From: Candidatus Obscuribacter sp.
GTDB taxonomy: Bacteria > Cyanobacteriota > Vampirovibrionia > Obscuribacterales > Obscuribacteraceae
Direction: 5' to 3'
NCBI GenBank assembly: GCA_021772135.1
Contig: JADYXQ010000001.1
Span: 1-64,000, forward strand
DNA: 64,000 nucleotides
Within the stretch, counting starts at the first letter, position 1. Every line of letters begins with the position of its first letter. This document shows, piece by piece, positions 40,918 to 49,045 of this stretch. A model generated the notes under the pieces. That model was not told the DNA's origin, did not search any database, and saw only the letters and a list, made by a program, of their open reading frames with translations. A program made the position numbers and the translations under genes.

Positions 40918-41060
40918 GCCATGCTCTGAGCGAATCCCGAACAACAGTCACAAACACACTTGACGAATTTAAGAGCAAAATTTGTGCAAAAAACTGAACT
41001 TTAATCGCCCTCCAAACGTATCTATTAATACAGCAGATGCTGACTAATGGAGGGAATCCC

Positions 41061-41731
41061 ATGAGCTGTGCAATGTTGATCAGAACACACATCGGGCTAC
41101 TTAAACCTGGCGAAATTTTTACGTCCCGCGATTTTATCAATTACGGAACGCGGACCGCCATCGACCAGTTTTTGTGGAAGCTCGTAAAAACTAAAGAAAT
41201 TAATAGGCTAACTAACGGAGTATTTGTTGATAGTTATAAGCGCCGCGCTGCTTACACAAGTACAGAAATCGCTCAAGTGAAGGCCAATGCTTTCGCTAAG
41301 AAAAAGTTTGAACATGATTCAATACTGGCCGAGGAACGCGCACTGCCTGTGAGTGATGCAGCTAAGTACGTTTATGCCGTCAATAGATCAACAACATCCA
41401 TGAGACAGGTGGAGATTGGCAGTCGTCTTATTTACGCGGCGCCAGTGGCAGAAAAGAGCACCTTGCGAATCACAAATTTGGTGACATTATTCGCGCACTG
41501 TGGCAGATCGGTGAAAAAAACTGCGAACTGGAACATGTGAAAAAAGTCACTGCCCAGTGGGACCGTGAGCAAGCCAGAATTCTTCTCGAAAATGGCCGGT
41601 GGATGCCAGCCTGGTTGCTCAAAATGTTCAGGGAAATCTTCGGCAGCTTCTGGTTGAAAGTTGCTTTTCAAACGCTAGAAGCTCGTGCGGCGATATCCCG
41701 AAATGATCAACCGGAAGATACAAATTTTTGA
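41061..41731 (+). pseudogene. DUF6088 / AbiEi-antitoxin-like gene with internal frameshift
   Basis: Frame 1: MSCAMLIRTHIGLLKPGEIFTSRDFINYG...GSRLIYAAPV. It continues in another frame: GRKEHLANHKFGDIIRALWQIGEKNCELEHVKKVTAQWDREQARILLENGRW. Needs a 1-nt correction near 41447. Confidence 0.65.
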
Positions 41732-41740
41732 GATTCAAAT

Positions 41741-42907
41741 TTACTTGGCGGCTGTAGCCATGACGGTTACTTTGGCCAGGCCAGCTTCGAGATCTTTCAC
41801 CAGATCATCTATGTCTTCGATGCCGACTGACAAACGAACCAGCGCGTCTACCACGCCTCTAGCGTCACGCTCGGCCTTTGGTATTGAGCCGTGCGTCATC
41901 GACACAGGGTGACAAACCAGCGATTCAACACCACCCAAACTTTCAGCCAGGGCGAACAATTTTGTTGAACCGAGGAACTGCCGTGCGCTTTCCAGCCCAC
42001 CTTTAAGCACGAATGAGACCATGCCTCCGTAACCATTCATTTGCTCTTTGGCAAGAGAATGTTGAGGGTGGCTGGCTAAACCTGGATACATCACTTTTTC
42101 AACAGCAGGATGTTTTTCTAAATACTGGGCGATGATCATGGCATTTTTTTGATGGGCTTCCATACGCACAGCTAAGGTTTTTACGCCGCGCATGACCAGC
42201 CAGCAATCCCATGGGCCAGGCACGGCTCCCACAGCGTTTTGATGAAATTTGAGAGTTTCATAGAGGTCATCTCTGGAAGTGATCACGGCACCACCGATGA
42301 CATCACTGTGCCCACCTAGATATTTCGTCACAGAATGAACGACGATATCGGCACCCAACGCTAGCGGATTCTGCAAGTAAGGACTGGCGAAAGTATTATC
42401 GACAACAGTTACTAACTTTTTCTCTTGCGCCACAGCGGCAATGGCTTTGATGTCGCAAAGCCTGAGCAGTGGATTCGTTGGTGTCTCCACCCAGATCATT
42501 TTTGTATTTGGCTGTATAGCAGCTTTTACTTTGCTGGCGTCGCTGGCATCGACATAAGTAAAAGTGAGGCCATAACGCTTCCATACTTTTTCAAATAATC
42601 TGTACGTGCCACCATAAACATCATCGCCGCAGATAACGTGATCGCCGCTGGACAGCAGATTCATGATGTTGCCTTCGGCGGCCAATCCGGACCCAAAGCA
42701 AAGGCCGTATTTGCCGCCTTCCAGAGAAGCGAGGCACTCTTCTAAAGCAAAACGCGTCGGGTTTTGAGTGCGGGCGTATTCAAAGCCTTTATGTTGATTC
42801 AAGCCTTCCTGTACATAAGTGGAAGTTTGATAAACAGGCGTGATAATAGCGCCGGTTGTAGGATCCGGTTCTTGTCCTACGTGAATTGCCTTAGTCGAGA
42901 ACTTCAT
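41741..42907 (-). CDS. metB: Trans-sulfuration PLP enzyme (cystathionine gamma-synthase/lyase)
   Basis: MKFSTKAIHVGQEPDPTTGAIITPVYQTSTYVQEG...YARTQNPTR; HSVTKYLGGHSDVIGG. Confidence 0.88.
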   Translation of the reverse strand: MKFSTKAIHVGQEPDPTTGAIITPVYQTSTYVQEGLNQHKGFEYARTQNPTRFALEECLASLEGGKYGLCFGSGLAAEGNIMNLLSSGDHVICGDDVYGGTYRLFEKVWKRYGLTFTYVDASDASKVKAAIQPNTKMIWVETPTNPLLRLCDIKAIAAVAQEKKLVTVVDNTFASPYLQNPLALGADIVVHSVTKYLGGHSDVIGGAVITSRDDLYETLKFHQNAVGAVPGPWDCWLVMRGVKTLAVRMEAHQKNAMIIAQYLEKHPAVEKVMYPGLASHPQHSLAKEQMNGYGGMVSFVLKGGLESARQFLGSTKLFALAESLGGVESLVCHPVSMTHGSIPKAERDARGVVDALVRLSVGIEDIDDLVKDLEAGLAKVTVMATAAK

Positions 42908-42926
42908 GATTTTTTCCTCAATTTAA

Positions 42927-44354
42927 TTAGACAGAGATTTTTGCAGATTTTTCTCTGTCTTTTTTTCCACTCAATTCTTCGGTGTTGATTCCGCCGGCGG
43001 CCCGCAGGTGCGAAACAATGTCAAATTTCGTCAACACACCACAAGCTTTGCCTTCTTTCGTCAAAAGCACCATGTTGCTGCCAAGCTTAAATTGCTTGTA
43101 AACACAATCGATTTCACTATCCACATCAACTTGCGGGAAAGGTCTGCCCATTACCGACGAAACAGTTGTTGTCTCAGGATGCTTACGTTCGTAAACAATT
43201 TGCATTGTGATCAAATCGTTGATGTGACCAACGTTCTGACCAGCGGCAGTGACAACGGGCAATTGATCGATCTGATACTTTTGCATAATTTCGATAGCGG
43301 TTTGCACAGTCTCGTCAGGCTGAATTGTAATCATGCCTGGCACCTTGCCGTTAATTGCTTTACCTTCCAGCAAATCGCTGGCGAAGAAACTTACGCCTTC
43401 GGCTTGCAAGAAACCATATTCGCGCATCCACTCGTCAGAATAAATTTTGCTGAGATAGCCTCTGCCACCATCGGGCAAAATCACGACAATAACGTCATTT
43501 TCGTCCATGGTCGCGGCGACACGCAAAGCGGCAACTGTAGCCGTACCGCAAGATCCGCCTACGAGCAGACCTTCCTCGCGAGCCAGACGTCTGGCCATGA
43601 TAAAGGAATCCTTGTCGGCTACGCGTTCGAAATGATCGACGATTTTCAAATCAGCGTTGCGTGGAATAAAGTCTTCGCCGATGCCTTCAACTTTATAAGA
43701 TCCTGGGGTGTCACCTGAATAAATGGAACCTTCAGGATCAGCGCCGACAATTTTGATTTTCGGATTTTTCTCTTTGAGATAACGGGCAGTACCGGATATG
43801 GTGCCACCAGTGCCGGCCCCGGCCACAAGACAGGTAATCTTTCCTGAGGTCTGCTCCCAGATTTCAGGACCAGTGGTCTCATAGTGAGAGTCGGGATTAT
43901 TGCTGTTGGCAAACTGATTCGGTTGGAAAGAACCGGGAATTTCCATTGTTAGTCGGTTGGCTACAGAATAATAACTTTCGGGAGAACTGGCAGAAACGGT
44001 GGATGGCACCATGACTACTTCCGCCCCATAAGCCTTGAGCAAGTTTATTTTCTCTGGAGCGACCTTGTCAGGACATATCAAAATACATTTATAGCCTTTC
44101 ACTGCGGCAATCTGTGCCAGCCCAGTGCCGGTATTACCTGAGGTAGGCTCGATAATTGTGCCGCCGGGTTTGAGTAAACCGGCCTTTTCGGCTTCTTCAA
44201 TCATCTTTAAAGAAGGTCTATCTTTAATTGATCCGCCTGGGTTAAAGACCTCCATCTTGGCCAAAATTGTCGGTTTGAGGCCTTTTGAGACCTTGCTCAA
44301 CTTCACAAGAGGAGTTTCGCCGATTGTTTCCAGAATGTTCTCGCAGTACTTCAC
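42927..44354 (-). CDS. Cystathionine beta-synthase with C-terminal CBS domains
   Basis: ETPLVKL..., GGSIKDRP, EPTSGNTGTGLA, PLP fold plus two CBS motifs. GTG at 44354 preferred because GGAGG Shine-Dalgarno overlaps the listed ATG (44369). Confidence 0.88.
   Translation of the reverse strand: MKYCENILETIGETPLVKLSKVSKGLKPTILAKMEVFNPGGSIKDRPSLKMIEEAEKAGLLKPGGTIIEPTSGNTGTGLAQIAAVKGYKCILICPDKVAPEKINLLKAYGAEVVMVPSTVSASSPESYYSVANRLTMEIPGSFQPNQFANSNNPDSHYETTGPEIWEQTSGKITCLVAGAGTGGTISGTARYLKEKNPKIKIVGADPEGSIYSGDTPGSYKVEGIGEDFIPRNADLKIVDHFERVADKDSFIMARRLAREEGLLVGGSCGTATVAALRVAATMDENDVIVVILPDGGRGYLSKIYSDEWMREYGFLQAEGVSFFASDLLEGKAINGKVPGMITIQPDETVQTAIEIMQKYQIDQLPVVTAAGQNVGHINDLITMQIVYERKHPETTTVSSVMGRPFPQVDVDSEIDCVYKQFKLGSNMVLLTKEGKACGVLTKFDIVSHLRAAGGINTEELSGKKDREKSAKISV
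42929..42967. repeat. Dispersed palindromic repeat copy B (3' end of CBS gene)
   Basis: Minus strand AAGACAGAGAAAAATCTGCAAAAATCTCTGTCT; 9-bp arms; alignable with the 51656 copy including the flanking CTAATTAAA. Confidence 0.7.
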
Positions 44355-44409
44355 AAGGAAGTCCTCCATTACAATATGTATGAGAAAGAATAGGTTTAAT
44401 TATACGGCG

Positions 44410-45969
44410 ATGACAGACAACAAAGACTGCTTCAAACCTGAGGATCTCTCTGATTTTAATTGGGAAAAAGAGCTCGGCGCGCCTGGCGCTTATCCTTTCA
44501 CCCGCGGAATCTACCCGGATATGTACCGTTCCCGCAAATGGACAATGCGTCAGTATGCGGGTTTTGGTAACGCCGACGAAACTAACAAGAGATTTAGATA
44601 TCTCTTAGGTAACGGCCAAACCGGACTTTCGGTAGCTTTTGACCTGCCCACGCAAATGGGTCTTGATTCCGACGATCCGATGGCTCTTGGCGAAGTGGGA
44701 CGCACTGGGGTTTCTATTGACACCCTCAAAGACATGGAAAGATTGTTCAATGAAATTGACCTGGGCAAGGTTTCCACCTCCATGACAATCAATGCCACCA
44801 GCGCCATTTTGCTGGCCATGTACCGTGCTGTCGGCATAAGGCAGGGCGTCAAGGCTGAACATCTCTCCGGCACCATTCAAAACGATATTCTCAAGGAGTA
44901 CGAAGCGCGAAACACCTATATTTTTCCGCCCAAAGGCTCTATGCGCCTGATTACCGATATTTTTAGTTTCTGCCACAGCGATATGCCCAAGTGGAATACA
45001 ATCTCGATTTCGGGCTATCACATCCGTGAAGCGGGAGCCACGGCCGTTCAAGAGCTGGCATTTACTTTCGCCAACGCCATCGAATACGTGCGGGCGGCGC
45101 AGACATCAGGTCTGGCTATTGATGACTTCGCTCCACAACTGTCATTCTTTTTTGTCGCCCAAATGAATTTCTTCGAAGAAATTGCCAAATTTCGGGCTGC
45201 CCGGCGCATCTGGGCAAAAATCATGAGAGATCAGTTCGGCGCCAAGAGCGTCAAGTCGCAAACTTTGCGTTTCCATGTGCAAACGGCGGGCTCCAGCCTG
45301 ACTCTGCAACAACCGGACAACAACATTGTTCGCACTACTCTGGAGGCCCTGGCCGCCGCCCTGGGAGGTTGCCAGTCGCTGCACACCAATTCCAAAGATG
45401 AAGCCATTGCGCTGCCCACTGAAGCTTCAGCCCTCACAGCCCTGCGCACGCAGCAAATTATCGCCTTTGAAACCGGCGTGGCTAATGTTGCCGATCCCCT
45501 GGGCGGATCGTTCTATATAGAAGATTTGACCAATCAAATCGAAGCGCAAGTGGAAGTATATTTGCAACGCATTGAAGAAATGGGCGGCGCCATCAAGGCT
45601 GTGGAAAGCGGCTACATTCAAAAAGAGATTCAAGATTCAGCCTACGAAGATCATCAAGAAGTAGCGCGCAAGGCCAAACTGGTGGTAGGAGTCAACTCGT
45701 TCATTGACGAGCATACTGAAGAAATCAACGTGCAGCGCATTGACCCTGCCCTGGAAGGTCAGCAAGTGGAATCCCTGCAGCGCATCAAAGCCGAGCGCGA
45801 TCAAGAGAAAGTAGCCGCGGCGTTATCCAAATTACATCTTGCGGCCGCTGGTAGCGAGAATCTGGTGCCCTTCATCTGCGAAGCCGTGGAGTGTTATGCC
45901 ACCGTTGGTGAGATCAGCGGCACATTGAAAAAATCCTTCGGCAAATTCAGGCCGATGGTGACCATTTAG
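44410..45969 (+). CDS. Methylmalonyl-CoA mutase large subunit (no B12-binding domain)
   Basis: YPFTRGIYPDMYRSRKWTMRQYAGFG...GLSVAFDLPTQMGLDSD...RFHVQTAGSSLTLQQPDNNIVRT. The N-terminal part of the listed ORF (44125 on) is antisense to CBS. Confidence 0.95.
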   Translation: MTDNKDCFKPEDLSDFNWEKELGAPGAYPFTRGIYPDMYRSRKWTMRQYAGFGNADETNKRFRYLLGNGQTGLSVAFDLPTQMGLDSDDPMALGEVGRTGVSIDTLKDMERLFNEIDLGKVSTSMTINATSAILLAMYRAVGIRQGVKAEHLSGTIQNDILKEYEARNTYIFPPKGSMRLITDIFSFCHSDMPKWNTISISGYHIREAGATAVQELAFTFANAIEYVRAAQTSGLAIDDFAPQLSFFFVAQMNFFEEIAKFRAARRIWAKIMRDQFGAKSVKSQTLRFHVQTAGSSLTLQQPDNNIVRTTLEALAAALGGCQSLHTNSKDEAIALPTEASALTALRTQQIIAFETGVANVADPLGGSFYIEDLTNQIEAQVEVYLQRIEEMGGAIKAVESGYIQKEIQDSAYEDHQEVARKAKLVVGVNSFIDEHTEEINVQRIDPALEGQQVESLQRIKAERDQEKVAAALSKLHLAAAGSENLVPFICEAVECYATVGEISGTLKKSFGKFRPMVTI

Positions 45970-46080
45970 CGCCCCTGCCAAGCGGCTCGGCAAAACTGCA
46001 ACAATTTCTGCGCACAAATTGCTGAAATACTACTGGTGCCGATGTGACAGCCTGGTGTATGCTGCCATGTAGACGCGCGT

Positions 46081-46100
46081 TTTGACAGTCACTTGTCAAA
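46081..46100 (+). promoter_or_regulatory. Candidate promoter/operator upstream of the epimerase gene
   Basis: Inverted repeat TTTGACA-N6-TGTCAAA overlapping a -35-like TTGACA. Confidence 0.35.
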
Positions 46101-46219
46101 TGCTAGCTATCAGCGTTGCTCTCGTCAAGAAATCAGTGAATTGATTGCTTGCTTCCATCTGGCAGATTCTGTTCTTCAGGCGCTGAATTTCTAATTCAAT
46201 TAAAGGGTATCTGGGACGC

Positions 46220-47236
46220 ATGGTTCAAAAGGCTGGTCCGAAAAAAATTCTGGTCACGGGTGGAAGTGGCATGATTGGCCGCGCCATCGTCGCCCGTCTG
46301 GTGGCAACTAAACAATGCATCGTCAAATCGCAAGTACGCAACAGGCTTGATGCCAGAAAAAAAGTCGGCGATAGCGTTGATCTGACCATGGTAGAAATGC
46401 TGCAAGCAGACTTCACCAGAGTAGGCGATCAAGAAATGCGCGCTCTGACAAAAGATTGCGATTTCGTTATTCATGCCGCCGGCTTAGTGCACCAGGAAAA
46501 CGCTTCTTATCAGGAATACGAAGTGGTAAACGTGCGCGCCACCCAGCAATTAGCTGAAGCCTGCGTCGCCAACGGCGTGCACACTCTGGTATTTTTCAGC
46601 ACCTCTGCTATCTACGGCAAAGGGCCATTTAAAAATATTTCCGAGGCCGGTCCTTTCGCCGCCAAGACACCATATGCGGTGTCGAAGATTACCAGCGAAA
46701 ATTATCTACAAACCCTCAGTGGAAAAATTCCTCGCATAATTATTCTCAGACCTTCTCTGGTTTTCGGTGAAGGTGACAGAGGCAACATGCTCTCTTTAAT
46801 CAGGCAGATTAAAGAAGAGAAGTATATTCATATCGGCGGTGGTGTCACTCCTAAAAGTTTGATCTACTCGAAAGATTTGGCCAATGCAGTGCATCTGTGT
46901 TTGCAAAAAGTACCGCCCGGCTACCATATTTTCAATGTGGCTAATCCCAGTCCTGTAGCCATGAAAGATCTGGCTGAGAATATTGCCGCCACTCTCAATG
47001 TGACAAAGAAATTTAGTTCGATGCCTGAAGGGCTGCTTAAAATGGGGCTCAAAGCAGCTCAAGCGTTCATGCCCGGAAAAATTGCCGTTACTCCTGAGCA
47101 AGTGGAAAAACTGGCCACTGAAACTACTTGCTCAGTTGACAGTCTTGTAGGCGCCACCGGTTTTGCACCGGCCGCTGATCTTAAATCAGGTATCAAGGCC
47201 GAAGTGGATTGGGCCACTGCCAACCAGCTACTCTAG
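46220..47236 (+). CDS. NAD-dependent epimerase/dehydratase (extended SDR)
   Basis: KILVTGGSGMIGRAIVARLV; FVIHAAGLVH; STSAIYG...TPYAVSKITSE. Confidence 0.88.
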   Translation: MVQKAGPKKILVTGGSGMIGRAIVARLVATKQCIVKSQVRNRLDARKKVGDSVDLTMVEMLQADFTRVGDQEMRALTKDCDFVIHAAGLVHQENASYQEYEVVNVRATQQLAEACVANGVHTLVFFSTSAIYGKGPFKNISEAGPFAAKTPYAVSKITSENYLQTLSGKIPRIIILRPSLVFGEGDRGNMLSLIRQIKEEKYIHIGGGVTPKSLIYSKDLANAVHLCLQKVPPGYHIFNVANPSPVAMKDLAENIAATLNVTKKFSSMPEGLLKMGLKAAQAFMPGKIAVTPEQVEKLATETTCSVDSLVGATGFAPAADLKSGIKAEVDWATANQLL

Positions 47237-47256
47237 CCAGTTGATAGTCGCAGCCA

Positions 47257-48630
47257 TTGCTAGATCAATATTTCAAATTAACTGAGCGCGGCACCACAAT
47301 TCGAACAGAATTTCTGGGCGGCTGCACTACTTTTTTGACTATGGCTTACATTATCGTCGTCAATCCTGCAATTCTTGCTTTTGCTGGCATTCCACAGGGT
47401 CCTTCGACTGTAGCTACAATTGTGACAGCGGTTTTCGGTTGTTTAGCTATGGGACTATTTGCTAACCGACCTCTGGCAGTAGCACCATATATGGGTGAAA
47501 ATGCCTTTATCGCTTTCGGTCTGGCGGCCTTGGGAATTAGTTGGCAACTACGACTGGGTGCGGTTTTTGTCAGCGGATTAGCTTTTCTTGCCATGTCGCT
47601 ATTGAAAATCCGACCATGGCTTGCCAATTCCATTTCGAACAGCATGAAACACAGCTTTGCCGCCGGCATTGGTATGTTTCTCACCTTAATCGGTTTGTAT
47701 GAAACCGGTTTGATTGAAAGCGCCGTGCAGGGCATGCCGGCCAAATTACTGCTGGTCGGCGATGGTATTACCCTTGGTGCGCCGGCCGTTCCTCTTAAAC
47801 TTGGTAATTTGCACGATATCAAAGTTTTACTGACGATCTTCGGTACTCTGACCACTGCAGCTCTTCTGGCCAGAAGAGTGCGGGGAGCGATTTTAATAGG
47901 CATTGTGCTTACCGCTATTTTAGGTTTTGCCTGCGGCGTGGGCGAGATGCCTAAAGCCATTTTTTCAGTGCCTTTTCAAGGCGAATATAGCCTGACACCA
48001 ATCCTCTTCAAGCTCGATATCGCCTCCACATTGAAATTAAGTTTCCTGCCAATTTTGCTCACTCTTTTTCTCATGAGCTTCCTCGACACCTTGAGCACAT
48101 TGGTTGGTGTGGGTGCTAATTGCGGCATGGTAGACGAAAATGGCAATCTTAGCGATATCGAAAAGCCGATGATTGTCGACGCATGCTCTTGCATTTTTTC
48201 AGCTCTAATTGGCTCGTCAACTAGTGGTGCCTTTATTGAATCGGCTGCCGGCATTCGCGAAGGTGCACGCACCGGGCTGGCATCGGTCACCTGTGCGCTG
48301 TTCTTTTTTATCGCCCTCTTTTTTATTCCTCTGCTGCAACCGCTGCAGCATCTCAAATACGCTTACGGACCGGCCTTGATTTGTGTAGGTTTACTGATGT
48401 GCAGTTCGCTGAAAAAAATTGAAGTGGAAGATCTGACTGAAGCTTTTCCATCATTTGCCACCATTGCCATGATGATTTTTACTTACAGCATTGCCAACGG
48501 TCTTACCGCCGGTCTAGTACTTTACGCTCTAATTAAAACTTTGACCGGACGCATCAAAGAAGTGACGCCGGGCGCGTGGATATTGGCCGCCATGTGCCTG
48601 ACCTATTTTCTTTTTGGCTTGCCCCATTAG
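47257..48630 (+). CDS. NCS2 family (AzgA-like) purine permease
   Basis: GTTIRTEFLGGCTTFLTMAYIIVVNPAILAFAGIP...GIGMFLTLIGL...SFLDTLSTLVGVG; TTG start. Confidence 0.92.
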   Translation: MLDQYFKLTERGTTIRTEFLGGCTTFLTMAYIIVVNPAILAFAGIPQGPSTVATIVTAVFGCLAMGLFANRPLAVAPYMGENAFIAFGLAALGISWQLRLGAVFVSGLAFLAMSLLKIRPWLANSISNSMKHSFAAGIGMFLTLIGLYETGLIESAVQGMPAKLLLVGDGITLGAPAVPLKLGNLHDIKVLLTIFGTLTTAALLARRVRGAILIGIVLTAILGFACGVGEMPKAIFSVPFQGEYSLTPILFKLDIASTLKLSFLPILLTLFLMSFLDTLSTLVGVGANCGMVDENGNLSDIEKPMIVDACSCIFSALIGSSTSGAFIESAAGIREGARTGLASVTCALFFFIALFFIPLLQPLQHLKYAYGPALICVGLLMCSSLKKIEVEDLTEAFPSFATIAMMIFTYSIANGLTAGLVLYALIKTLTGRIKEVTPGAWILAAMCLTYFLFGLPH

Positions 48631-48667
48631 TTTGCAACAGGCAGACAGCTCGGCTTAGATTAAGCCA

Positions 48668-49036
48668 TTACATTCGGGCAAAATAATGAACAAGATCAGA
48701 ACGAGAAATTCCGACTATGTCATTACGCGAAATACCGGCATGATTGGGGCCGTCATGATCGTCATGATCGTCATGAGCAAGAGCAATGCGATCTACGTTT
48801 TTAAGTAAAAAGCGTACATAATTTTTCTGACGCCGATCTAAGTCTCGATGCTGATAGGCATATTCAAGCTCTGTGGCCGAAAGAAAACCATTTTGGTCGA
48901 CATCGATCATGTCGAAAGTATCGAGAGCAAAGGCCTTTATTTCGCTCAGCAAATCAGTCAGGTTAATGCCATCGTGCGTTGCCGGCCGGGGCCAAAAATC
49001 GCGCATATCTTTGACGCTGGGAATGCTGTTCGTCAT
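48668..49036 (-). CDS. EF-hand domain protein
   Basis: FDMIDVDQNGFLSATELEYAY canonical EF-hand loop; DDHDDHDG repeat. Confidence 0.85.
   Translation of the reverse strand: MTNSIPSVKDMRDFWPRPATHDGINLTDLLSEIKAFALDTFDMIDVDQNGFLSATELEYAYQHRDLDRRQKNYVRFLLKNVDRIALAHDDHDDHDGPNHAGISRNDIVGISRSDLVHYFARM
48751..48777. repeat. 9-bp tandem repeat x3 (CGTCATGAT) in the EF-hand gene
   Basis: cgtcatgat cgtcatgat cgtcatgag, encoding the HDDHDDHDG region. Confidence 0.9.
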
Positions 49037-49045
49037 ATCGATATT

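Noticed and set aside
44125-44409. N-terminal extension of the 614-aa mutase ORF
   Set aside because: Antisense to the CBS gene; the mutase family N-terminus matches from about MTDNKDCFKPEDL at 44410.
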